DNA of 64,000 bases, from the NCBI GenBank assembly GCA_019115145.1, contig DXED01000020.1, positions 1 through 64,000 on the forward strand, given 5' to 3'. The notes below the pieces were generated by a model, which was not told the origin of the DNA, did no database searches, and saw only the letters and a list, made by a program, of their open reading frames with translations. Position numbers and translations under genes: made by a program. Origin of the DNA: Claveliimonas intestinigallinarum (GTDB taxonomy: Bacteria > Bacillota > Clostridia > Lachnospirales > Lachnospiraceae). Below are positions 35,243-43,108 of this stretch, piece after piece (positions within the stretch are counted from its first letter, which is position 1; every line of letters begins with the position of its first letter).

Positions 35243-35952
35243 TACTCATTTCCTCCTTTTTTCTTTTGTCTATCCATATATATTTTTCTGATCATAACAA
35301 TCAGAGCTGATAGAGCAAACAATATCATTAAAGCTGTCACAAACATTTGTGCACCGCCTGTCAACATTCCTCCCACATAGGAATAAACAATCGTTGCAGG
35401 CAACTGTCCAATACCTGTCGCGATAAAAAAAGATCCAAAAGACATGGATGTAAGCCCCGCCGCATAGCTTACGATATCAAATGATACAAATGGAAGTAAA
35501 CGGCATACAAGGACTGTATTTTTCCCATATTTCTCAAAAAACTCATCTATTTGTTTCAATCCGGCTTTACTTGTCAGCCGTTCCACCACATCTCTCCCAA
35601 GTATCTTTGCAATACAAAAGCATACAGCTGCTCCTGCCATAGCACTGGTCCAGGATAAAATAGCGCCCTGCCACCAACCGAACAGATTGGCATTGGCAAA
35701 AGTCAACAAAAAGGCCGGCAGAGGCGCTGCCACGGACTGAAATATCATCAGAAGAAAGGAAATGAGCGCAGCATATGCACCATATGATGCCACAAAATCC
35801 TTTACAACTCCAAAATCGCCACTCGCAAACATCTTAAAGACTTTATTCATATTCTCATTGACTGCCGGTATCAGATAATAGCATGCAACAGCAGCCGCTG
35901 CGCATAACAGTAAGATAACTTTTTTCATCCAGCTATTTTTCTTTTTTTCCAT
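35242..35952 (-). CDS. TVP38/TMEM64 (YdjX-type) membrane protein, operon copy
   Basis: A 236-residue DedA-related membrane protein with five to six hydrophobic stretches. The SNARE-associated core includes FGWWQGAILSWTSAMAGA and a KYGKNTVLVCRLLPFVSFD segment, typical of the TVP38/TMEM64 family. The family is thought to move lipids or small molecules; YdjX/YdjZ of E. coli are relatives. The end overlaps the AhpD-like start by one base. It is AT-rich, unlike the second copy at 36927. Confidence 0.88.
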   Translation of the reverse strand: MEKKKNSWMKKVILLLCAAAAVACYYLIPAVNENMNKVFKMFASGDFGVVKDFVASYGAYAALISFLLMIFQSVAAPLPAFLLTFANANLFGWWQGAILSWTSAMAGAAVCFCIAKILGRDVVERLTSKAGLKQIDEFFEKYGKNTVLVCRLLPFVSFDIVSYAAGLTSMSFGSFFIATGIGQLPATIVYSYVGGMLTGGAQMFVTALMILFALSALIVMIRKIYMDRQKKKGGNE

Positions 35953-36940
35953 ACGCTCCTCCCTGCCAGTACTTTGTCTTCATTCGATTTATCATTGATT
36001 TTGCAGTATCTGGTTTCTCAGTAATTCCCAGGATTTTCAGGAGAATGTGATCAGCCTGATCGAAGCCTTTTCTTGCAAAGCTTCCCGAGCAGGAAGCGCA
36101 GTATGTACATACATTTCCTCCCGTTGCTGCCGCTTTTACCATTTCCATCGCCAGATCCGCCTCCTTCTGTCCGGCACATCCCCCCAGTCCGCAGCACTGA
36201 CTCTCTGTGATAATTTCCGGCTCTTCTTCTAAAAACGGGCGGATCGTACCTAGGATTTTCTCCGTGCCCCGATCCGGACACGGCGGAAAGATCCTGATTT
36301 TTTCCTTGATCTTTTCTCCGATCCCTAGTTCCCTCAGCTTGTCATAGATCATAACAACTTTTATATTTAGTCTCCCATTCAAATAGGCATAACAGTTTGG
36401 GCAGACCATAATAAGCTCATCCACATGCATAGCCTGCAGTTTTCGATCTATTCGGTTTACAATCTTCTGCGCATCTTCTTCCATCCCCAATTCTGCCACT
36501 GGTTTCCCGCAACAGTCAAAGACTATCCCAATCTCATCCTTTTCCCACAAAAGATCCGCAAGCAATCTTGTCGTTTCAGGATAAAAGGACGGAAAATTGC
36601 ACCCTGGAAAAAGAACTCTTTTATATCTCCCATTCCGGTAATTCTGAAACATATAATCCTTTTTCTCTTTTATGAGCATCGCATAGCCTTTTTCTTTTAC
36701 TCTTCCCTTATTTTCCCTTACCTGACTGCGTCTGAGATTTAATATGATCTCTCTGCCGTCTATCCCTTTTGGACATACCTGTGTACATTTTCCACAGAGG
36801 AAACAATGGTATGCCAATGGTTCTATCTTATGGATATCCCCAATGTCCATCTGATACTTTTCCAAAAACCGACAGCTTTTCTGACAAAGATGGCAGTGCA
36901 CGCAGGCAGAGGGATCCGCGGTCTTCTTATTCTGACTCAT
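35933..36940 (-). CDS. Fe-S/CCG-domain oxidoreductase (heterodisulfide-reductase-like)
   Basis: A 335-residue cytosolic protein. Near the N-terminus two ferredoxin-type motifs read CVHCHLCQKSC and CFLCGKCTQVCPKG, each able to hold a 4Fe-4S cluster. Then come two cysteine-rich CCG-type regions: PGCNFPSF with DCCGKPVAEL, and SQCCGLGGCAG with CTYCASCSGSF. This layout resembles HdrD/GlpC-type electron-transfer subunits. It should carry electrons to a membrane or thiol partner. The start lies inside the end of the TVP38 gene at 36927, a 14-base overlap that spans the composition change. Confidence 0.88.
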   Translation of the reverse strand: MSQNKKTADPSACVHCHLCQKSCRFLEKYQMDIGDIHKIEPLAYHCFLCGKCTQVCPKGIDGREIILNLRRSQVRENKGRVKEKGYAMLIKEKKDYMFQNYRNGRYKRVLFPGCNFPSFYPETTRLLADLLWEKDEIGIVFDCCGKPVAELGMEEDAQKIVNRIDRKLQAMHVDELIMVCPNCYAYLNGRLNIKVVMIYDKLRELGIGEKIKEKIRIFPPCPDRGTEKILGTIRPFLEEEPEIITESQCCGLGGCAGQKEADLAMEMVKAAATGGNVCTYCASCSGSFARKGFDQADHILLKILGITEKPDTAKSMINRMKTKYWQGGAYGKKEK

Positions 36941-37610
36941 CTGTCTTCTCCTGTATATATTTTTTCTTCAAAACCATTCCCACAAGGATCACCACCACCG
37001 CAATGGCCACCGCGATGCCTATGTAGAGCAGACGGTTCTCGGCGTCCGCCAGGCCGGCTGTCCCGATGGTGTACATAGCCGTCCCGGGGATCATGAACAC
37101 AAAGGATCCCACCGTGTAGGTGGCAAAGCTGATGTCTGTCACACCGTAGGCAAAGTTCTGGAGATTGTAGGGAAAGACCGGCACAAGCCTGGTGATCATG
37201 AGGATAAAGATCTGGTTCTTCCCGGACTCGTCAAAGAGCCATTTTTTCAGATACCTGTTCTTCATAGCCGCGGGCCTTATGCTGTCCCGCAAGAAAAATC
37301 TTCCCGCCAGAAAGGCAAGCACTGCCCCGGCTGTGGCGGACAGGGCGCACAGCACCGTGCCAAGCGCCGGTCCGAACAAAAGACCTGCCAGTATGGCAAA
37401 GGTAACGCCGGGGAGGGCCAGGACCACGCTGCCAATCACCGTCACCGCCATGTAAATGGCGATGGCCCCCGCCAGATTGTCCTGTATCATGGTCTCCAAA
37501 AAGGCCAGGTTGTCCGTGTCCCCCAGGTAGGAGGACCACCCGAATATGTGGTTGAGGATCAGAACCAGAACCACCAGCCCCACAAAAATCCAAAGCTTTT
37601 TATTTTTCAC
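36927..37610 (-). CDS. TVP38/TMEM64 membrane protein, GC-rich copy
   Basis: A 227-residue paralogue of the 35242 protein, again with five to six membrane segments and the core GVTFAILAGLLFGPALGTVL and TRLVPVFPYNLQNFAYG. The start is a GTG at 37610 behind GGAGAGCAAG and overlaps the preceding gene by 11 bases. Codon use is GC-rich like the flanking chromosome, so it likely belongs to the older local locus to which the AT-rich genes were added. Confidence 0.88.
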   Translation of the reverse strand: MKNKKLWIFVGLVVLVLILNHIFGWSSYLGDTDNLAFLETMIQDNLAGAIAIYMAVTVIGSVVLALPGVTFAILAGLLFGPALGTVLCALSATAGAVLAFLAGRFFLRDSIRPAAMKNRYLKKWLFDESGKNQIFILMITRLVPVFPYNLQNFAYGVTDISFATYTVGSFVFMIPGTAMYTIGTAGLADAENRLLYIGIAVAIAVVVILVGMVLKKKYIQEKTDESE

Positions 37611-38046
37611 CTTGCTCTCCCTCTGCTCTCCTCTTTGATATCAGCACGGCAATGCCTGTCTTGAGGATCTGGATCATCGCCGCCACAAGGAACAGGATGC
37701 TGATAAAATAGTAGTCTGTCATGACGTCCGTGGAGCATCCCAGTGTGTAACCCCCATACAGCGCCGTCAATGCGATCATGAGGGCCGTCATAGCCCCTGC
37801 CAGCAGGGTGGTCTCCCTGCGCTTTTTCAGGAAGAAGAGAAGGATCAGGACTGTCAGCAGGGCCGCCGCTGCCACGCAGGCCAGCTTCAGCGCCTCCACC
37901 GGGTAGTCCCTCTCCCAGGACATGTTCTTGTAATTCAGATACCTGACCATCCCCAGCTTCCGCCTTGCGAAATAATGTATGATCCAGGCGCCTGCATAGG
38001 CCCCGATCTCCAGGATCAGCGCCAGGATATATGCTATCTTTTTCAT
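37600..38046 (-). CDS. Small membrane protein, unknown function, first gene of the operon
   Basis: A 148-residue protein with four hydrophobic stretches (about 5-25, 55-75, 82-102 and 110-132) and a basic C-terminus. Not recognised. It resembles in size and layout the membrane protein next to the tandem YdjY-like lipoprotein, but I cannot show homology by eye. It has a good GGAGGAG ribosome site and overlaps the TVP38 gene downstream. Confidence 0.75.
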   Translation of the reverse strand: MKKIAYILALILEIGAYAGAWIIHYFARRKLGMVRYLNYKNMSWERDYPVEALKLACVAAAALLTVLILLFFLKKRRETTLLAGAMTALMIALTALYGGYTLGCSTDVMTDYYFISILFLVAAMIQILKTGIAVLISKRRAEGEQGEK

Positions 38047-38083
38047 TGTCTCCTCCAGCTTTTGTCAGGATGCTTTTCGAGAG

Positions 38084-38121
38084 AAAAAGCGCTGCCGTCA
38101 GGTTAAACGGCAGCGCTTTTT
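38084..38121. terminator. Perfect 15-base hairpin between the second rhodanese gene and the operon
   Basis: AAAAAGCGCTGCCGT (38084-38098) pairs exactly with ACGGCAGCGCTTTTT (38107-38121). Both strands end in a T-run, so it works in either direction. It lies after the rhodanese stop at 38164 and 38 bases before the operon's first ATG, so it ends the rhodanese transcript or acts as a leaky attenuator. Confidence 0.85.
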
Positions 38122-38163
38122 GCATCCTGCTTATCATTCGGCAGATTATAATCCGTCAGCTCC

Positions 38164-39270
38164 TTATTTAGCAGCTTTATCTGTCGGCAGCTCGCCTACT
38201 GTCGTGTGCACACAGTCATCGCTTGCAGGGTCGCCTACCTGTACCGGATAATCGTCATGCATCTGCCACTCGTACCATCCGCCGTCATATACGGAAATGT
38301 TGTCGTATCCATTCTCGTACAGGACAAGGAAGGGAACGCTTGCTCTCCAGCCTGTGCCGCAGTAGAAGGAAAGCTCATTGTCCAGTGTGAAGTCACAGTC
38401 TGCCCACACTTCCTCAAAGCCTGCCAGATCCTTTACTGTTCCGTCATCGTTGAGGAACTGGTTTACATCGGAGGAGGAGTCTGAGCCCTTGCCCCACACG
38501 GCGCCCTCCGGCTCACCTGCCCTGTCAATGTAGTTGTATCCGCTTGTCTCGCCAAGCCACTCTTCCTCGCTGCGGATGCTGACAAGCTTAAAGTTGTCAT
38601 CTGTCTCCAGCTTCTCTTTCGCATCTACTATATCCAGACGGTACTCCGGATGCGCGGGGGCCTCTACGCCGAAGTCATCTGCGGCCTCGCCCTCGTTCAC
38701 ATCTGTCTCTGTATCATAGCCCGCAGCCTTCCAGGCGTCAATTCCGCCGTTGATAACCTTGACATCCTCAACACCTGCCCAGAGGTAGGCAAATGCCTGT
38801 CTGGCTGTACCGCTGACGTCCGCTCCGTAGAGAACTACCTTTGTGTCCTTTGTGATGCCGTGGCTGAGCATGTTGTCCACTACCTCGTCCGCTGCCAGAA
38901 GGTTGTATGCACCCTCCTCGCTTCCTGTGGCGTCCTCCACCTCGCAGTTATCTACATAGATAGCTCCCGGGACATGTCCCTCATTGTAGGACGCGCAGTC
39001 TGCCACGTCGCCGTAGCCTACCTCCGCGATCAGGATATCCTCATATCCCTCCTGGTCACCGTTCAGTGCGCTCTGTACCCACTGGGGAGTTACATACACG
39101 GTTCTCGTCTCCACCGGCTCTGCTTCCACATTCTCTGCTGACTCATCTGTCGTCTCGTCTGTGGACTCCTGAGTGGTATCCTCCTTCGTGGATGACTCTG
39201 AGCCGCATCCGGCCAGCATAGCTGTTGTCATGGCCATACATAAAAGTGCCGCTAACACTCTCTTCTTCAT
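38164..39270 (-). CDS. Tandem-rhodanese lipoprotein (GC-rich copy)
   Basis: A 368-residue predicted lipoprotein: signal with LAGC lipobox (Cys22), an acidic Thr/Glu linker, then two rhodanese domains (about 55-190 and 200-355). The first has no cysteine in the active loop (LYGADVSGTARQ). The second has FYCGTGWRAS with the catalytic Cys. It should act outside the membrane as a sulfurtransferase. It is a divergent paralogue of the 30025 protein and is separated from the operon by a perfect terminator. AAGGAGG precedes the ATG. Confidence 0.92.
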   Translation of the reverse strand: MKKRVLAALLCMAMTTAMLAGCGSESSTKEDTTQESTDETTDESAENVEAEPVETRTVYVTPQWVQSALNGDQEGYEDILIAEVGYGDVADCASYNEGHVPGAIYVDNCEVEDATGSEEGAYNLLAADEVVDNMLSHGITKDTKVVLYGADVSGTARQAFAYLWAGVEDVKVINGGIDAWKAAGYDTETDVNEGEAADDFGVEAPAHPEYRLDIVDAKEKLETDDNFKLVSIRSEEEWLGETSGYNYIDRAGEPEGAVWGKGSDSSSDVNQFLNDDGTVKDLAGFEEVWADCDFTLDNELSFYCGTGWRASVPFLVLYENGYDNISVYDGGWYEWQMHDDYPVQVGDPASDDCVHTTVGELPTDKAAK

Positions 39271-39311
39271 AATACTATATACCTCCTTATGACTGTAGTA
39301 TGTCCTCCATT

Positions 39312-39341
39312 ATTATAGCCATTCATACCTGGCCCGTCCAA
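39312..39341 (-). promoter_or_regulatory. Predicted promoter of the GC-rich rhodanese gene
   Basis: On the minus strand TTGGAC (plus 39336-39341) and TATAAT (plus 39312-39317) are 18 bases apart. Further upstream lies a small palindrome, ATAGATA-A-TATCTAT at 39370-39384, that could bind a regulator. Confidence 0.6.
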
Positions 39342-39399
39342 TCGATAAGAAGTATATATAAACAAATTTATAGATAATATCTATATCCATCCGCGCGCC

Positions 39400-40551
39400 T
39401 TACAGCATCTCGATAAAGGCTGCAATACGGGTGTTCAGCTGTCCGATATCTGCCTGGGAGTAATCCGTCTCCACATTGATATAGGGGATGCCCTTCTCCT
39501 CATTGACAAATTTGCGGATGGCAAAGGATTCCACATTGTAGGTGTGGCACGCCTGGAGAGTCATCTCCACCACGCCGTCCACCTTGTACTCGTCGATCAG
39601 CCTTCCCAGGAGCTCAAAGCGGTTCTTGTCCGGTGTCATGACGGAGCATCCGATATTAAGATACCTCTCCGCCAGAGCCTGGTATACATCCGGCTCCTCC
39701 TCGTCCACCAGCTTGTCGATGGATTTGGCTCCGCTGCAGTTCTCAAAGGTGACTACAACTCCGCCGTTGTTCTCCACCGCGTCGATGATCTTCTCCGTGG
39801 CGCCGCCCACCGGGCAACCGGTGATGAGGATGCGGGGCTTCTTCTCCAGCATTTTCCCCTCCGCGTACTCCTTATTGATCTTCTCAACCAGGGCGTCTAC
39901 CTCTCCCGGGATGGCCTTCCTGTCAAATTTGAAGGTGCTTCCGTACAGGACCTTGAAGAGATCGTGGCCTGTGATGGGAGCCGGGTCATTGCGCATCACT
40001 TCGTAGAGGTGCTTCAGGGATGTCCTGACCTGGTTGTTGACCCGGATGGCCTCCCGGATGTCGTCCTCTGTGATGGTAACGTCGAATTTCTTCTCCAGGT
40101 ATTCCTTAAAGCGGATGATCTCCCCTTTCCAAAGCTGCAGAGCCTCCGGTCTCTGGGTGTTGGGCAGCTCCATGATAAATACATCCTTAAACTGGGACAT
40201 ATATTCATACATCTTCTTCTTTCCGTCGCAGGTCGTCTCACCCACAACCACGTCAGAGAAATAGAAGAAGGGACATTTGTCTGTCTTGGCAAACCCGTAG
40301 CTGGACTTGATAAGAGGGCACAGGTTCTTGGGCAGATCCCTCTCCGCGTCCGCTATGGTCTCATCGGAGGTGGAGCACAGAGACACTGTGGCGGCCCCCA
40401 AGGCCATGGCAATCTCCTGGGGGAAATAAGTACAGTAAGATCCCACAACGGGGACTCCCTGCTCCTTCAGCTTTTTCACCCCGAGGAAAGAGTTTTTCCT
40501 CTGTTCTGCAAATTCTTCAAATACTTCTGGTAAATCTTTGATCAGTTCCAT
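39400..40551 (-). CDS. Double-cubane-cluster reductase / 2-hydroxyacyl-CoA dehydratase-like protein (YjiM-type)
   Basis: A 383-residue member of the 2-hydroxyacyl-CoA dehydratase D-component family. The cysteines LCPLIKSSYG, KCPFFYFSDVVVGETTCDG and LQACHTYN fit the ligand set of the double-cubane proteins (E. coli YjiM type) that need an ATP-driven activase. These proteins reduce small molecules at low potential; the substrate is unknown. The activase gene follows seven bases... on the upstream side, and the related 424-residue protein is in the same operon. No CoA-transferase or acyl-CoA genes are near, arguing against amino-acid fermentation. Confidence 0.88.
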   Translation of the reverse strand: MELIKDLPEVFEEFAEQRKNSFLGVKKLKEQGVPVVGSYCTYFPQEIAMALGAATVSLCSTSDETIADAERDLPKNLCPLIKSSYGFAKTDKCPFFYFSDVVVGETTCDGKKKMYEYMSQFKDVFIMELPNTQRPEALQLWKGEIIRFKEYLEKKFDVTITEDDIREAIRVNNQVRTSLKHLYEVMRNDPAPITGHDLFKVLYGSTFKFDRKAIPGEVDALVEKINKEYAEGKMLEKKPRILITGCPVGGATEKIIDAVENNGGVVVTFENCSGAKSIDKLVDEEEPDVYQALAERYLNIGCSVMTPDKNRFELLGRLIDEYKVDGVVEMTLQACHTYNVESFAIRKFVNEEKGIPYINVETDYSQADIGQLNTRIAAFIEML

Positions 40552-40557
40552 TTTGTT

Positions 40558-41334
40558 TTATTTCTCCTTCCGTCTCTTTGTCTTCTCCTCCGCCAGCAGG
40601 GCCGCCCCCAGGGCGCCCGCATATCTGCCTCTGTCTGTGGGGGACACGGTCTTTCCAATCTTTTCGGACAGGATCTTTGTAAAATACCGGCTGTCCGAGA
40701 GCCCGCCCGTCAGGATGATCTGGTCCGGCAGATTCTTTCTCATAGCCAGCTGGGCCACCTTGGCCGCCACAGAGTCCACCACCCCGGCGGCAATGTCCTC
40801 CCGCCTGCGGCCTTCACCGATATAGTTGATGACCTCGGACTCGGCGAACACCGTGCACAGGGAGCTGATGGACAGGGTCTGTCCCGCCTCCGCCATGTCG
40901 AACAGCTCGCCCAGATCCACTCCCAGCCGGTTGGCCATGATCTCCAGGAACTTCCCGGTTCCCGCGGAGCACTTGTCGTTCATGAGGAAGTCCTGGACCG
41001 CGCCGTGGCTGATGAGGATCACCTTGGTGTCCTGTCCTCCCACGTCGATGACCGCGCAGTCGTCGCTTCCCATCTCACGGCCTCCCCTGGCGTGGCAGGT
41101 AATCTCTGTGATGACGTAGTCGGCGTACTCCACCGCCACGCGCCCGTAGCCGGTAGCCACCACTTTAGCCGACTCATCCGACACGTCAACGCCCTCCTGC
41201 CCAAGCCGATCCCTGATGATCCGGGCCGTCTCCTTACTGCTCCACCCTGTAGGGAGCGTGAAAGCCATCTCATGGTCTCCCCTGGCCACCACCTTGGCAG
41301 CTGTGGAGCCTATATCAATGCCTATGTAATCCAT
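40558..41334 (-). CDS. ATP-dependent activase of the double-cubane reductases (YjiL/HgdC-type)
   Basis: A 258-residue ASKHA-fold ATPase. The phosphate loops IGIDIGSTAAKVV and DVGGQDTKVI and the cluster-binding KCSAGTGKFLEIMA cysteine are present; a second Cys lies in SSLCTVFAESEV. It hydrolyses ATP to push an electron into its partner. The ATG at 41334 is preferred because it gives the canonical MDYIGIDIG start; the frame extends 25 codons further but those residues look unnatural. It lies in an operon with both reductase-like genes. Confidence 0.9.
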   Translation of the reverse strand: MDYIGIDIGSTAAKVVARGDHEMAFTLPTGWSSKETARIIRDRLGQEGVDVSDESAKVVATGYGRVAVEYADYVITEITCHARGGREMGSDDCAVIDVGGQDTKVILISHGAVQDFLMNDKCSAGTGKFLEIMANRLGVDLGELFDMAEAGQTLSISSLCTVFAESEVINYIGEGRRREDIAAGVVDSVAAKVAQLAMRKNLPDQIILTGGLSDSRYFTKILSEKIGKTVSPTDRGRYAGALGAALLAEEKTKRRKEK

Positions 41335-41392
41335 TTTCCTGTTATCCTTTCCACCTTCTGTCAAAGGCTTGTCCTTTTTTCTCAGCAGTTTA

Positions 41393-41653
41393 TCAGCAGT
41401 ATCTGTCACGGCCCGGGTTCACATCCTTCTCCACCGCCGCGATATCCAGTATCTCAATGCCGTTCTCCTGCACGCAGCCGCGAATCCTCTCTATATCCTT
41501 CTCCTTCACCAGAAGGGAGATGCCGCAGCATTTGCTGGCACTTCTCGGGGTGGGCGCGATGACCGCACCCACCCCCTCTTCTTTCAGCTTCTTATAGAGC
41601 CTCATCCCATTGTCATGGTTTGGGAAAAGCACATAATACTGTATCTCTTTCAT
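41393..41653 (-). CDS. DUF3343 protein (putative Se/S-carrier-like)
   Basis: An 86-residue protein starting MKEIQYYVLFPNHDNGMRLY, with the DUF3343 features PTPRSASKCCGISL (adjacent cysteines) and a C-terminal tail with Cys. The family often neighbours cysteine desulfurases and selenium genes and is annotated as a putative Se/S carrier. The start at 41653, right after the stop of the 41655 gene and behind GGGAGAGTAGA, replaces a longer false start. It may deliver sulfur or selenium to the reductases or to their clusters. Confidence 0.8.
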   Translation of the reverse strand: MKEIQYYVLFPNHDNGMRLYKKLKEEGVGAVIAPTPRSASKCCGISLLVKEKDIERIRGCVQENGIEILDIAAVEKDVNPGRDRYC

Positions 41654-41654
41654 T

Positions 41655-42929
41655 CTACTCTCCCAGCATCTCGATGAAAGCGCTGATCCTTGTGCGGAGC
41701 TGCTGCGCGTCGCTGTCCACGTAGTCTGTCTCAATGCCAAGAACAGGGATGCCGGCCTTCTGGAGCTCTCTCTCCACTGTGTATCCCTCCACATCGTAGA
41801 GGCTGCAGAACTTCAGGTTCACGTCAATAACGCCATCCACCTTGTACTCCTTAGCCAGGCGGATAATATCGTCAATCCTTGCGTGGTTGGGAGTGAAGCA
41901 TGCACAGTTAATGCCCATGTATCTCTCCGCCAGGGCGTCAATCTGCTCGTCCACTGTGGTCTTTGTCTCGTCTACAAGACGCTCAAAGTAGCGGGTTCCC
42001 GTGCACATCTCCTCGCAGACTACGGCGCCGCCGCTTGTCTCCACCAGGTTGTGGATCTTCCAGTTAGGGATGGCCATAGGCGTACCTGTCAGCATGATCC
42101 TCTTTGTTCCCTCCGGGAACACGCTGACGCCGTCTGCCACCCTCTTCTCCAGCTCATCGCAGAGCTTGTTAGTCATCTCAGTAAATCTTGTAGGATCGTC
42201 GTAGAAGGCGATCTGAGAGATGAGGAGCACATCCTTTCCGCTGATGGGGAGCTTGTCGTTCTTTCGGAAAGCATAGAGCCTCTCCAGGGCCTTTCTCTTG
42301 TTGTTGATCATATGTATGCTGGCCGCCAGCTTCTCCGCCGTAATCTCGTTTCCGGTAAAGTCCTCCACTACTTTCTTGAAGGTGCGGATCTCATCGGCCC
42401 AGGAACAGACATCCTTCTCTCTCTTCATCTGAGGCAGATCCATCACATGCACCGGCACATCCTCGGCCAGGATCTCCCAGGCCTTCTTTTTGCCGTCGCA
42501 GGTTGTCTCACCCACATACATATCCGCGATGCGGAAGAAGGGGCAGGTCCGATCCAGCCTTGCGCCCACAGACGCCTTGATAAGGGGGCATGTGTTGGTG
42601 GGAAGGACCTTCTCTCCTCCCGGCACCCAGAACTGGGAGCCTCCGCACAGCCCTGTGGCGATGGCATCTGCTGCGAACACGATCTCATCGGGCACGTACA
42701 CACAGAAGGTGCCGAAGACCTTTCCGCCCTTTTTCTGGTGCTCGATGAGCTCCGCCGGCCTCACACCGTGGATCTCCGCCACCACAAAATTATAATAGTC
42801 CATAGACTCCGGCCTGTTTTCCTGGGAGAGATAGACATCCCCAAAGGCCTGGGGCAGCACCTCGCAAAGCTGGTCGTGCGTCTCAACATCCATACCAAGA
42901 TCTTCCCACATTTTTCTGTAATCAGCCAT
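41655..42929 (-). CDS. Second double-cubane-cluster / 2-hydroxyacyl-CoA dehydratase-like protein
   Basis: A 424-residue paralogue of the 39400 protein. Cysteine segments are FCVYVPDE, NTCPLIKASVG, RTCPFFRIADMYVGETTCDG, and LKFCSLYDVEGY. Each paralogue holds its own full cysteine set, so they could be two homodimeric reductases sharing one activase, or a heterodimer. It is first gene of the operon, with AGGAGG before the ATG and a CTGAA-n4-TTCAG palindrome in the leader (42951-42964). Substrate unknown. Confidence 0.87.
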   Translation of the reverse strand: MADYRKMWEDLGMDVETHDQLCEVLPQAFGDVYLSQENRPESMDYYNFVVAEIHGVRPAELIEHQKKGGKVFGTFCVYVPDEIVFAADAIATGLCGGSQFWVPGGEKVLPTNTCPLIKASVGARLDRTCPFFRIADMYVGETTCDGKKKAWEILAEDVPVHVMDLPQMKREKDVCSWADEIRTFKKVVEDFTGNEITAEKLAASIHMINNKRKALERLYAFRKNDKLPISGKDVLLISQIAFYDDPTRFTEMTNKLCDELEKRVADGVSVFPEGTKRIMLTGTPMAIPNWKIHNLVETSGGAVVCEEMCTGTRYFERLVDETKTTVDEQIDALAERYMGINCACFTPNHARIDDIIRLAKEYKVDGVIDVNLKFCSLYDVEGYTVERELQKAGIPVLGIETDYVDSDAQQLRTRISAFIEMLGE

Positions 42930-43108
42930 AAAAAAACCTCCTCTTGCGTATCTGAATATTTTCAGAATAGTCCTTTTATAACCGTAACACTTTTACAATT
43001 ATGGGACAATGACAAGAGCGAGGTTTGCTATTGGTTTTTATAATGTATACCTTTATATATAGGTTTTCTCTATTATAATATGCGTTTTTCTGTCCTGGGA
43101 AGAGACGC

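Noticed and set aside
39400..42929. Amino-acid-fermenting 2-hydroxyglutaryl- or lactoyl-CoA dehydratase
   Set aside because: No CoA-transferase, 2-hydroxyacid dehydrogenase or electron-transfer flavoprotein genes are adjacent, and both proteins have the double-cubane type cysteine set.
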